This document shows positions 7,987 to 15,729 of a stretch of 15,729 bases of DNA, one piece after another. The notes below the pieces were generated by a model. That model was given only the letters and a program-made list of their open reading frames with translations. It was not told the DNA's origin and searched no databases. Source of the DNA: Lachnospiraceae bacterium. GTDB taxonomy: Bacteria; Bacillota; Clostridia; Lachnospirales; Lachnospiraceae. A program made the position numbers and the translations under genes. How positions within the stretch are numbered: position 1 is the stretch's first letter; each line of letters begins with the position of its first letter. The stretch spans positions 23,818 to 39,546 of the forward strand of contig JAAUZS010000117.1 in NCBI GenBank assembly GCA_014804495.1, given 5' to 3'.

Positions 7987-10263
7987 ATGCAGGCAGTCAT
8001 GACAGGTTTTCTGATTCTTTTGTTGGCAATTAACAGTATAATGATTTTTAAACTCCGTGATATGAAGTGGACAGACACCATAAGGCGTCTCAGAAATATG
8101 GCATTTGGAGTGGCAGGGATTATTGTTCCTGAGATGGTTATATTGCTTACAAAGGACAGGCAGATTGCGTATTATGCATTTACATTTTTTTACATTGCCT
8201 TTGCATGGTATACAATGATGATTTTCAGGTTTTCTGTCAGCTACTCAGGGTATAGATTATTTAAAGTATATAAATCCCCTTTGTTTTGGATTACGGTGAT
8301 GGAGTCGGCCGCTTTTATCTGGGGCATATTCTCGGAAAGATTTTTTACAATCACCCATGCCAGATGGTATGAGCACATATACTGGATTTGCAGACCATTT
8401 TCTATGTTCTATGCATATGCCATAGCGGGCTATATTACCCTGACCGCGGCAGTGGTCGTTCTGATTATTGCGGCGACTCAAAGTGCCAGAATATACCGGC
8501 TTAAGTATTCCGGGGTTGCAATCATTATTGTAGTGATGGTGGCTTCCCGTGCGAATTCACAGCTTAAGCAGCAGCCTATTCTGATGCAGGTGGTCTGTTT
8601 CGCACTTTGCGAAATTGTGATTGTGTATATGGCGGTGCATTATGCGCCCAGAAAGCTGAATCAGAGGGCGATGCGGTTCGTAGCCGATAAATTGAATGAT
8701 GGTATAGTGTTATATGATGACGAGCATCGGCTTCAATTTGTAACAGCGGGATATAGCCATGCGGTCGGGCTTAAGGGGATACAGGGAATTGATAATGAGA
8801 AAATATATTGGGACAAAGTTATATCAGAGGCCAATGTGGAGAATGCATGGGACGGTAAGGTGATGTCGGTTGGCCGCGATGATGGTATATATTATTACGA
8901 GATTCAACATATGGCGCTTTCTGAGGACGGTAAGTTAATCGGAACCGTTTATTGGATTAGAAATGTCACCGAATCTATAAAAAATTATGGGGAAATGGTT
9001 CACCGCGCCAATTTTGACGAGCTCACAGGGATTTATAATGAAGCGCATTTTCATGAAGTGACAAGGAAATTGCTTGACGAAAACCCGGACACTGAATTTG
9101 TCATGACCTGTTCGAGTGTTGAAAAATTCAGGGTTTTCAAAGAACTGTTTGGTAAGGAAAAATATGATGACTATTTGATACGGACGGCAGAGTCATTGAG
9201 GACGGGATTGGATCATATTCCGAAATGCAAATATGGTAGAATCGGGGAATCGGATTTTTACATAATGATGCCGAAGGAGGCTTTTGACCCACAACAGTTT
9301 CTGGATGCGATAGACGAGGTGGCGAAAGCGTATTGTACCAATAACTTTAATTTGGTTGTTAAGGCCAGTGTGTATGAGATAACAGAGCCGTTGCAGGATA
9401 TGCTGACGATTTGTAACAAGGCTTCTATGGCCTGTGAAACTATTAAGGGTGATTATGGAAGGCGGATTTTGTGGTTTGATGAGAGCATCCTAAAGGAGTC
9501 CAAGCTGAAGGAACGTTATAACGCCGAACTGAGTAAGGCAATTGAACATGGGGAAATACAGATTTACCTGCAGCCCCAAGTGGATAAATCGGGTAAGTTA
9601 ATCGGTGCGGAGGCTTTAGCACGATGGGTGCACAGGGAGGACGGTTTGATTCCTCCGGCACAATTTATTCCTTACTTTGAGAAGAACGGCAGAATCACGG
9701 AGTTGGATATCTGTATTTGGAGGCAGGCTTGTGAGAAACTGAAAGAGTGGAAGGAAAAGGGAAGAGACGACCTGCATATATCTGTCAATATCTCTGCAAG
9801 AGATCTTTATGCCATTGATATATATGAGCATTGTGTATCGCTTGTGAAAGAGTATGGTATAGATGCCAGGAACTTAAAGCTGGAAATCACGGAATCAGCG
9901 ATCATCAATGATTTAAATCAGCATGTGCATCTTGTGGAGAAATTGCAGGCGGCAGGATTCGAGGTTGAAATGGATGATTTTGGGAGCGCTTATTCATCTT
10001 TTAACATGCTGAAAGATATATATGTGGATGTTCTTAAGATTGATATGAAGTTCTTAGGTGATACGAAAAATGAGGTACGAAGCCATGCCATCCTTAAAAG
10101 TATTGTGGATTTGTCAGGAGAGCTTCACATGAAAACAGTTGCAGAAGGTGTTGAGACAGAGGAGCAGCTGGAATTCCTTAAAGGAGTTGGCTGTGATATT
10201 TATCAGGGATACTATTTTTCAAAGCCTATGCCTGTAGCGGATTTTGAGGCGAAGTACTTGTAA
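7987..10263 (+). CDS. Membrane sensor 7TM-PAS-GGDEF(degenerate)-EAL, predicted c-di-GMP phosphodiesterase
   Basis: The 758-residue inner-membrane protein starts with about seven hydrophobic segments (roughly 3-22, 39-56, 62-82, 98-114, 138-162, 174-187 and 197-217) like the 7TM sensor modules of some clostridial kinases. A PAS-like region follows (about 225-335). The GGDEF domain begins at ANFDELTGIYN (341-351), but its signature is RIGESDF (residues 418-424), so cyclase activity is unlikely; it may only bind GTP. The EAL domain (about 508-758) keeps E542-A-L, Asn601 (SVNIS), Glu633 and Glu636 (LEITES), Asp663-Asp664 (MDDFG), Lys684 (LKID) and Glu720 (AEGVET), so hydrolysis of c-di-GMP is expected. 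Loop 6 reads DFGSAYSSF, with Ala instead of the usual Gly. GGAAGG (7971-7976) lies 10 bases before the ATG. The sensed signal is unknown. The stop codon lies in the terminator at 10262-10289. Confidence 0.92.
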   Translation: MQAVMTGFLILLLAINSIMIFKLRDMKWTDTIRRLRNMAFGVAGIIVPEMVILLTKDRQIAYYAFTFFYIAFAWYTMMIFRFSVSYSGYRLFKVYKSPLFWITVMESAAFIWGIFSERFFTITHARWYEHIYWICRPFSMFYAYAIAGYITLTAAVVVLIIAATQSARIYRLKYSGVAIIIVVMVASRANSQLKQQPILMQVVCFALCEIVIVYMAVHYAPRKLNQRAMRFVADKLNDGIVLYDDEHRLQFVTAGYSHAVGLKGIQGIDNEKIYWDKVISEANVENAWDGKVMSVGRDDGIYYYEIQHMALSEDGKLIGTVYWIRNVTESIKNYGEMVHRANFDELTGIYNEAHFHEVTRKLLDENPDTEFVMTCSSVEKFRVFKELFGKEKYDDYLIRTAESLRTGLDHIPKCKYGRIGESDFYIMMPKEAFDPQQFLDAIDEVAKAYCTNNFNLVVKASVYEITEPLQDMLTICNKASMACETIKGDYGRRILWFDESILKESKLKERYNAELSKAIEHGEIQIYLQPQVDKSGKLIGAEALARWVHREDGLIPPAQFIPYFEKNGRITELDICIWRQACEKLKEWKEKGRDDLHISVNISARDLYAIDIYEHCVSLVKEYGIDARNLKLEITESAIINDLNQHVHLVEKLQAAGFEVEMDDFGSAYSSFNMLKDIYVDVLKIDMKFLGDTKNEVRSHAILKSIVDLSGELHMKTVAEGVETEEQLEFLKGVGCDIYQGYYFSKPMPVADFEAKYL

Positions 10264-10289
10264 TAGGGTGAAAAATTTTTCACCCTATT
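10262..10289. terminator. Bidirectional terminator between convergent genes
   Basis: A perfect 28-bp palindrome: AATAGGGTGAAAAA (10262-10275) directly followed by its reverse complement. It lies between the plus-strand EAL gene, whose stop codon it overlaps, and the end of the minus-strand lipoprotein gene at 10304. The A5/T5 centre and GGGTG/CACCC stem would form a hairpin in RNA from either strand. The T-tracts outside the stem are short. Confidence 0.65.
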
Positions 10290-10303
10290 TGATGGTTCGG
10301 AAT

Positions 10304-11674
10304 TTATTTCCATGCAGGGTCATTCGCCGCTCTCGCAAGTGAAGCGCGCCTTGCGTCAATCTGTTTTAGAACATCCTCGGGAGACATTGTTCCTTCGCAC
10401 ATTTTGAGAATATCACCGGAGATTTCACCCCACTGCTCATTGAAATAAGTAATCTCATCCTGAAGAACCAGACCGGACTCTTCATCGCCAAACCGGCCAA
10501 GGAATTCCATTGTCACTTCATCATGGCTGCTGACTTGTCCTAAATCAAAAGGAAGATTGTTCACGCTGTGGGAATTGTCAATCACATATTGTATGTTTTC
10601 CTTGGTTGCGATATATTGTAAATATAATTTGGCAGCATCAATATTCTGGGATGTGACGCTTATGAATTTTGACGGTCCGGTAGGATGGACATTGAGTATC
10701 TGATTGTCACAGATGGGCAGCAGCATTATACCAAAATCCTCTTTATCGAAACCATTGTTCATTTCGCTCGATATGATGGAATCAATCATTCCGGGTCTCA
10801 ACATACACATCGCATATTCGCCGTTTGCCATATATCCTACCGCATTGTCATAGGTGTCCGTGGAAAAATTTTTACCCATATATCCTTTAAACGCCAGATT
10901 TTGTATCTGCTCCAGAGCAAGCTTCATTGATTCTAGTTCCGTAAATGTGATTGTATTGCTGTTTAATTTATCAATGGTTCCGGGTTCGCTTTTTTCAAGA
11001 AACTGGCCTGTCTCGGCAAATAGCATTGTCTGGTGCCATCCGTCGGCCATTGGCTCGTAAATAGGTATCACATCAGTGTCTGCAACCTTTTGACACACGG
11101 TGACAAAGGCGTCATATGTATTCGGGACTTCTGTAACCCCCGCGTCAATCAGCAGCTCCTTGTTGAAGATTATATAGTAATCAGTCGTATTGTCAAAATA
11201 GGACATTCCGTAATTGTGACCGTCAATTGATGTTTCCACAGCGGAGAAAGTATCATATACCGTCATCCAGGGTTCGCTTGAGAGGTCAACAGAGTATTTG
11301 TCAAGCTGATAAGTGTTTTTGATGGCCAGTCCTGACTGAGTCATAAAAATATCCGGCGGGTTATCGCTGTCCAGTCTGGCAAAAAGCGTGTCCAGATAGA
11401 CATCATCCGAATACAAATCGTAAACCACCTGAATACCTGTCGCGGCTTCAAAATTTGTCCCTAACTGCATCTCCGCATCTGTCACCCAATCTTCCGACGC
11501 CATCAGGGTAATACTGGAACCGCTTAGTTTGGATTCGCGGGCAAGGTTTCTAAATTCAAGATCATTTTCCGAAAATTCGGAACCGCATCCGGTGAGTATG
11601 GTGATACATAAAGGGATATATAGTAATTTAAAAAGTTTGTTTTTTTTCAGATTAATCAACTTTATTCTCTCCAT
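10304..11674 (-). CDS. Orphan family 1 extracellular solute-binding lipoprotein
   Basis: This 456-residue protein has a basic N-terminus, a short hydrophobic stretch and the lipobox ILTGC with Cys30, so it should be lipid-anchored on the outer face of the membrane. The mature part looks like a MalE/UgpB-type binding protein (COG1653): a beta strand SSITLMASEDWVTDAE, the FEAATGIQVVYDLY segment, PDIFMTQSG near 110, YYIIFNKELLIDAG, the hinge-side MANGEYAMCMLRPG, and a helical C-terminus. Such proteins usually deliver sugars or glycosides to a permease pair, but neither permease nor ATPase is nearby; its neighbours are two c-di-GMP phosphodiesterase genes. It may supply a distant transporter or serve as a sensor subunit. 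The ATG at 11674 has only a weak ribosome binding site. A TTG at 11659 (codon 6) has GGAGAGA six bases upstream and would still leave a complete lipoprotein signal. Confidence 0.88.
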   Translation of the reverse strand: MERIKLINLKKNKLFKLLYIPLCITILTGCGSEFSENDLEFRNLARESKLSGSSITLMASEDWVTDAEMQLGTNFEAATGIQVVYDLYSDDVYLDTLFARLDSDNPPDIFMTQSGLAIKNTYQLDKYSVDLSSEPWMTVYDTFSAVETSIDGHNYGMSYFDNTTDYYIIFNKELLIDAGVTEVPNTYDAFVTVCQKVADTDVIPIYEPMADGWHQTMLFAETGQFLEKSEPGTIDKLNSNTITFTELESMKLALEQIQNLAFKGYMGKNFSTDTYDNAVGYMANGEYAMCMLRPGMIDSIISSEMNNGFDKEDFGIMLLPICDNQILNVHPTGPSKFISVTSQNIDAAKLYLQYIATKENIQYVIDNSHSVNNLPFDLGQVSSHDEVTMEFLGRFGDEESGLVLQDEITYFNEQWGEISGDILKMCEGTMSPEDVLKQIDARRASLARAANDPAWK

Positions 11675-11742
11675 TCTTGTTTCAGGTTAAGCAAGCAATA
11701 AACCAGCCGGATATACTCGCGACAGGGTTGTTGATTATGATG

Positions 11743-11772
11743 ATTCTATCATATAAGTGGAGGCGGTGTCAA
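11743..11772 (-). promoter_or_regulatory. Sigma-A promoter of the solute-binding lipoprotein gene
   Basis: On the minus strand, a perfect -35 TTGACA (11772-11767), an 18-bp spacer and TAGAAT (11748-11743) preceded by TGA, an extended -10. Transcription should begin near 11736, leaving a leader of about 60 bases. The short inverted repeat ATGAT-TCT-ATCAT (11740-11752) overlaps the -10 and could bind a regulator. Confidence 0.65.
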
Positions 11773-11801
11773 AAAAAAGAGAATAAAACGTGTATTATTA
11801 C

Positions 11802-11831
11802 TTGAATCTTGTAGGCTTGTTAACTTATAAT
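11802..11831 (+). promoter_or_regulatory. Promoter of the tandem-SBP c-di-GMP gene
   Basis: TTGAAT (11802-11807), an 18-bp spacer and a perfect TATAAT (11826-11831), ending 33 bp before the ATG at 11865. The -35 boxes of this promoter and the divergent one at 11743-11772 are only about 30 bp apart, so a single bound regulator could affect both genes. No c-di-GMP riboswitch-like structure is seen in the short leader. Confidence 0.6.
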
Positions 11832-11864
11832 ATAACATAGAATGATTAGAAAGGGCGAAGTATT

Positions 11865-14786
11865 ATGGAGAAGATACAAAATAGAGCACCTGGTAAGGCA
11901 GCAAGGTTTCTTGTGTTAATGTTTGTGGTGGCGCTTTTCACATTAATTATAAGCACCGGAGTTGTACAAGGTGCGGAAAAGCGCACGGTCCGTGTCGGAT
12001 TTTTCCCTATGGAAGGTTATAATGAGACCAAAGCGGACGGCAGCCGCACAGGTATGGATGTTGAGTATCTGAATGCACTGAGCGATTATGTCAATTGGAA
12101 TATCGAGTATGTTGAGTGCGAAAGCTGGGATGAGGCTCTGAATATGCTTTTGAACGAGCAGATAGATTTGGTGGGTTCTGCTCAGTATTCCGCGGAACGG
12201 GCGAAGTTGTATCAGTATGCGGACTTAGCCAGCGGATATACTTTTGGTGTGATTGCCGTAAATGGCGACAGTACATTGGCATATGAAGACTTTGACGCGA
12301 TGCGCATCGCCACTTTTGGTGTTGTGGGCAGCTACATACGAAAAGATGAGTTTTATGAGTATTTGGCAGACCACGGTATTTTCTATCCTAATGTGAAAGA
12401 ATACGATAATACGGAAGCCCTGCATGCAGCATTAAATGCTGGGGAAATTGATACTATCGTACACTCCTTGACAGAGGTTCGTGAAGGGCAGCGTGTGGTC
12501 GGCAGGTTTGCCCCCATGCCTTTTTATTACATTACCTATCAGGGCAACAATGATCTGGTGCGGGAACTCAATCAGGGAATTGCGGATTTGAAGATGAACC
12601 GGCCGGGTCTGGAAAATGAACTGATGGTAAAGTATTATGACAACAGATTGGATCAGACGATTCTGTTGACAAGCAGTGAGAAGCAGTATATTGCGGAAAA
12701 AGGGACATTGACTGTAGGATATTTAGATGGTTACTATCCTTTCTCTTACGAGAATGATGGAGCCTATATGGGACTTTCCAGGCAAATGTTGGAGGAAGTG
12801 TCTGTGAGTACAGGTATCCTCTTTAACTATGTGAAAATGGAAAACATGGAGGAAGCAAAGAAAGCCTTAAAAAATGGCGGTATTGATATATTGAGTTACT
12901 GCGGTGAGGCTGCCTCACGTATGCAGTCAGACGGATTTGCAGCCACAAAAGAGTATGCGCAGGTACCTCAAGTCATTATTATGAGAAGGAACGATAAATC
13001 AGATTCGATAAGTGTCCTGGCTGTGGAAGAAAGCAATGCGTCGGGAGCGGCGGTGCAGAAATATATTGATGAGAATACGCGTCTGTTGCTCTATTCTACA
13101 CAGCTTGAGAGTTTGAATGCGGTGTTGGACGGCGATGCAGACGCGGCCATATGTGACGGGTATCTGGCGGAATATCTGCTTGGCGCCCAGTTTAGTTTCA
13201 ACAGGATGGAAATCCGCAGTGTGCTGAGCGATGTCCACAGCATCAGTATGCTTGTGAAAGACAACGAGGACTCACCGCTTCTTGGCATTTTAAATAAGGA
13301 ACTGCTCGAGATCAGTGACAAGATGGTCAATGATTATATGCTTCAGGACAATTTCTATTCAAAGATGAGTATGGCCAACTTTATCAGCGATCACAGTATT
13401 CCGATTATCATTGTAGTGTCATTATGTGCAGCAGCAATCATTCTGGTGCTGTTCTATCTACTGCGGAACAGTATACGGGTTCAGAAGCTGATGTACAAGG
13501 ATACGGAATTTAATATTTGGAATCTTCATTATTTGAGGTATAGGGCAGCACAGAAACTGGCTGCGGACAAAAACAGTAATTACGCCGTTGCTTATACGGA
13601 TATCGGTCAATTTAAGAGTTACAACGCGTTGTATGGCTGGGATGCAGGGCAGCGCATACTGGGGATAGTCATAGAAATGCTGTCTGAGGAAATAAATAAT
13701 AAAAACGAACTCTGTGCCAGAAGCTATGGAAGCCATTTTGTACTTTTTATAAAGTATGAAGATGTGGAAGCTTTGCGAAGCCGTCTGATGAATATTGCGG
13801 ATAAAATATCTGCACGAATCTACGAGAAGGTAGATACCCACATGTCATTGGCTATAGGCGTAGGCTGTCTGGAGAATGGTGACGACGATTTGCAGCGTGC
13901 TTTGTCTGAGGGAATACAGCTGGTAGATTCTTTAAAGGGAAGCTACGGAAACGAGGTGCAGATTTATGATGACAAGCTGCGCGCACAGCTGAGAGAGACA
14001 CATGAGCGGGAAAAACTTTTGGAATCTGTTGATATAAATAAGGACTTTGTAGCTTACTATCAGGCAAAGGTGGATATTCGCAACGAGAATATCGTAGGCG
14101 CTGAAGCGTTAATACGTTTCAAAGATCCTACTGCAGACGGGGCCATTCGTACGCCATGGTTTTTTGTGCCCTATTATGAGCGTACCGGCAGGATTAGGGA
14201 TGTTGATTTCTTTGTCATGGAAAGTGTGTGTAAAATGCTTCGCCGGCGTATTGATGCGGGTGGGAATGTTGTGCCTGTGTCCTGCAATTTTTCAAGAATG
14301 CATTTTACAGAGGATGGTTTTCCTGAAAAGTTTGTCTCCATTATTGACAAATACCGTATTCCCAAAGAATTGATCGAGGTAGAGATTACAGAGACACTTG
14401 TGGTAGAGGACGTGCAGCAGCAGAAGGTCAAGGAGACCGTAGACATCCTGAGGGAAAAGGGCGTGCATCTATCCATAGACGATTTCGGCTCAGGGTATTC
14501 TTCTCTGGGTGTGTTTGAACAGATACCGGCCTCAGTTATTAAGCTGGATCGTTCTTTCCTGCTCAATAATGAAAATCGCACCAGACAGGTGCAGATCATG
14601 AAGAATATCGTAAATCTTGCCAAAGATCTGAACGCTCAGGTAGTCTGCGAGGGCGTGGAGACAGAAAACGATACGGAACTTATGATGGAGATTGGCGCCT
14701 ATGTGGCACAAGGTTACCGCTACTGTAAGCCGGTACCGGAGGATGTGTTTGAGAATATGTTAGAGGAAAATACAACCTTCATCTAG
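11865..14786 (+). CDS. Tandem SBP_bac_3-TM-GGDEF(degenerate)-EAL protein, predicted c-di-GMP phosphodiesterase
   Basis: This 973-residue protein has an N-terminal signal or anchor helix (14-35), then two Venus-flytrap domains of the SBP_bac_3 type outside the membrane: about 39-260 (RTVRVGFFPMEGYN; SAERAKLYQYAD) and about 276-495 (GTLTVGYLDGYYPFSYEN; GEAASRMQSDGFAAT). A membrane helix at 511-533 leads into a GGDEF domain whose signature has become RSYGSHF (residues 619-625), so no cyclase activity is expected. The EAL domain (about 715-973) is intact: E747-A-L, Asn808 (SCNFS), Glu840 and Glu843 (EITET), Asp872-Asp873 (IDDFGSGYSSL), Lys893 (IKLD) and Glu929 (CEGVET). It is therefore a likely c-di-GMP phosphodiesterase gated by an external amino-acid-like or other small ligand, in a BvgS-like layout. 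AAAGGG (11850-11855) supports the start. A degraded response-regulator end follows directly after the stop. Confidence 0.93.
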   Translation: MEKIQNRAPGKAARFLVLMFVVALFTLIISTGVVQGAEKRTVRVGFFPMEGYNETKADGSRTGMDVEYLNALSDYVNWNIEYVECESWDEALNMLLNEQIDLVGSAQYSAERAKLYQYADLASGYTFGVIAVNGDSTLAYEDFDAMRIATFGVVGSYIRKDEFYEYLADHGIFYPNVKEYDNTEALHAALNAGEIDTIVHSLTEVREGQRVVGRFAPMPFYYITYQGNNDLVRELNQGIADLKMNRPGLENELMVKYYDNRLDQTILLTSSEKQYIAEKGTLTVGYLDGYYPFSYENDGAYMGLSRQMLEEVSVSTGILFNYVKMENMEEAKKALKNGGIDILSYCGEAASRMQSDGFAATKEYAQVPQVIIMRRNDKSDSISVLAVEESNASGAAVQKYIDENTRLLLYSTQLESLNAVLDGDADAAICDGYLAEYLLGAQFSFNRMEIRSVLSDVHSISMLVKDNEDSPLLGILNKELLEISDKMVNDYMLQDNFYSKMSMANFISDHSIPIIIVVSLCAAAIILVLFYLLRNSIRVQKLMYKDTEFNIWNLHYLRYRAAQKLAADKNSNYAVAYTDIGQFKSYNALYGWDAGQRILGIVIEMLSEEINNKNELCARSYGSHFVLFIKYEDVEALRSRLMNIADKISARIYEKVDTHMSLAIGVGCLENGDDDLQRALSEGIQLVDSLKGSYGNEVQIYDDKLRAQLRETHEREKLLESVDINKDFVAYYQAKVDIRNENIVGAEALIRFKDPTADGAIRTPWFFVPYYERTGRIRDVDFFVMESVCKMLRRRIDAGGNVVPVSCNFSRMHFTEDGFPEKFVSIIDKYRIPKELIEVEITETLVVEDVQQQKVKETVDILREKGVHLSIDDFGSGYSSLGVFEQIPASVIKLDRSFLLNNENRTRQVQIMKNIVNLAKDLNAQVVCEGVETENDTELMMEIGAYVAQGYRYCKPVPEDVFENMLEENTTFI

Positions 14787-14885
14787 TTCTCCGCCACCGA
14801 AATCACAATTTCTATTTCCAGAAAGATCAGTGAAGAAATGCAAAAAATATATATGGATTTATGCCGGAAGGAGACATTGAAATGA
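14787..14885 (+). pseudogene. Remnant of a LytTR-type response regulator C-terminus
   Basis: Directly after the TAG of the EAL gene, the same frame stays open for 32 codons to a TGA at 14883-14885. The translation contains ISISRKISEEMQKIYMDL and ends CRKETLK. This resembles the final strand and helix of LytTR DNA-binding domains (pattern: strand, SR, then an amphipathic helix with aromatic residues). Its TGA overlaps the ATG of the histidine kinase at 14882 as ATGA, the usual arrangement of a response regulator and kinase in one operon. The receiver and most of the LytTR domain are absent. An open stretch of this length is not rare by chance, so the case rests on the sequence pattern and the ATGA junction. 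A leftover from a deletion or recombination is my preferred reading. Confidence 0.45.
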
Positions 14886-15729
14886 GCGGATTATACCAGT
14901 TCCCGGGATTGCTCATTACGGCGCTGTGTCATGTAATTGTAATCTATCATATGGCAGAACACAGATATTCGAAGAAGAAATTTGTGCTCTATAGCTGTAT
15001 CTATGCAGTTATTTTTGTCAGCCTGATGGGTTATGGATATGCAGCAGGGGGATGGGGTGTTTTTTTCTCATATATGGGAATCGCAGTGGAATTGTTTCTC
15101 TATTCATGCATTGTCTCAAAAGACGGTTTTCCCAAAAAGTGTTTTCTGTTTATCACTTACTTCTGCTTGTTTACTATTTTAGATAATATGTTGAAACTGA
15201 TGGTCAGATTATTCCTGCCGCAGATTTCCGAAGCGGCAGGGTATTATGTAGCGATCATGCTGCGCAGTATGGTCTTACTGCTGGCGGCGGTTCTGTATAA
15301 GAAATATGCAGCAGTAATCTTACGTTCTCTGACAGACAGCGGTAAAAGATGGTGGAATCTGGCGCTTATCGCCCTATTGTTCTATCTGTTACAGGCTACG
15401 GTGACTGTATTGAATGCAGGAAATTTCATACCTAATTGGCATCTGCTTTTGGCGTTTTCCGCAATCAGCTTTCTTATGTGCGCGGTATATTGCATTGTCT
15501 TCAGCAATGTCAGTTACATGAAAAAGGATGCGGAGGCGGCGTTAGTCCGCCAGAATGCAGAATATCTTTCTAACCAGCTCTTGGTTTTGCAAAATGCAGA
15601 GGAGGCAAACCGCAGGCTCCGGCATGATATGCGGCACCACATAGATGCAATAGCGGAATACGCAAAAACAGGCGACACTTCTGCCATACTTGCATATATC
15701 GGAGAATACGGCACAGAAATTTCGGAAGC
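14882..15729 (+). CDS. AgrC-like sensor histidine kinase, 3'-truncated by the window edge
   Basis: From the ATG at 14882 the frame is open to the end of the window (282 complete codons). About seven hydrophobic segments (roughly 5-24, 33-51, 56-78, 86-110, 119-139, 157-177, 185-208) are followed by a helical linker and the phosphoacceptor block RRLRHDMRHHIDAIAEYAK, with His248 in the R-H-D motif of the AgrC/HPK10 class. The catalytic GHKL ATPase domain should lie beyond the edge. AAGGAG (14868-14873) lies 8 bases before the ATG. An in-frame ATG at 14861 is rejected because nothing upstream of it resembles a ribosome binding site. Such kinases commonly detect peptides or similar signals and phosphorylate a LytTR regulator. 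Here the immediate upstream partner seems to be reduced to the remnant at 14787-14885. No promoter is evident in the 95 bp after the EAL gene, so cotranscription with that gene is likely. Confidence 0.8.
   Translation, partial: MSGLYQFPGLLITALCHVIVIYHMAEHRYSKKKFVLYSCIYAVIFVSLMGYGYAAGGWGVFFSYMGIAVELFLYSCIVSKDGFPKKCFLFITYFCLFTILDNMLKLMVRLFLPQISEAAGYYVAIMLRSMVLLLAAVLYKKYAAVILRSLTDSGKRWWNLALIALLFYLLQATVTVLNAGNFIPNWHLLLAFSAISFLMCAVYCIVFSNVSYMKKDAEAALVRQNAEYLSNQLLVLQNAEEANRRLRHDMRHHIDAIAEYAKTGDTSAILAYIGEYGTEISE

Noticed and set aside
13458-14623. Long minus-strand open frames opposite the GGDEF-EAL region
   Set aside because: They mirror the codon bias of the plus-strand gene, whose domain motifs are continuous through the region, and they have no recognisable protein features.
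14861-14881. Earlier in-frame ATG for the histidine kinase
   Set aside because: No ribosome binding site precedes 14861, whereas AAGGAG at 14868-14873 fits the ATG at 14882.

Overview
The window looks like chromosomal DNA from a Gram-positive anaerobe of the class Clostridia, most likely the family Lachnospiraceae. The reasons are moderately AT-rich DNA, strong AAGGAGG-type ribosome binding sites, sigma-A-like promoters that often have extended -10 elements, a HemZ-type radical SAM protein, and membrane GGDEF/EAL proteins with clostridial-style sensor regions. The genus cannot be fixed from the sequence. I see no tRNA, rRNA, CRISPR array, transposase or phage gene.

Layout, left to right. (1) Positions 1-630 hold the 3' end of a gene that starts upstream, probably a membrane or ABC-transporter accessory protein. 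(2) Positions 816-4707 are a three-gene cassette: a LolD/MacB-type ATPase, a secreted single-pass protein with S-layer/CARDB-like beta domains, and a MacB/FtsX-type permease. The middle protein occupies the place where a HlyD/MacA adaptor usually sits. (3) Positions 4780-6099 encode enolase. Its ribosome binding site lies inside the 3' arm of a 20-bp hairpin that follows the permease gene. (4) A 138-bp, highly structured palindromic element (6116-6253) lies between enolase and hemZ. (5) Positions 6350-7864 encode HemZ, a radical SAM protein of the HemN/HemW superfamily. (6) Positions 7987-10263 encode a 7TM-PAS-GGDEF-EAL protein, and a perfect 17-bp-arm palindrome overlaps its -10 box. (7) Positions 10304-11674, minus strand, encode an orphan family 1 solute-binding lipoprotein. 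It converges on the previous gene, with a shared bidirectional terminator, and diverges from the next one. (8) Positions 11865-14786 encode a second c-di-GMP protein: signal peptide, two SBP_bac_3 domains, TM, GGDEF, EAL. (9) Positions 14787-14885 look like the last 32 codons of a LytTR response regulator whose front is missing. Its stop overlaps the start of a 3'-truncated AgrC-like sensor histidine kinase (14882 to the window end).

Two themes connect the genes. From 7987 rightward the region is about sensing external signals. Both GGDEF domains have lost their signature motif and both EAL domains keep every metal and catalytic residue I can check, so both proteins are predicted c-di-GMP phosphodiesterases. 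One is gated by a multi-pass membrane sensor and the other by tandem Venus-flytrap domains, with a lone binding lipoprotein between them. The second theme is compact control DNA. Two hairpins downstream of one gene (4724-4776 and 7921-7958) contain the promoter -10 box of the next gene, so readthrough RNA and newly initiated RNA would fold differently.
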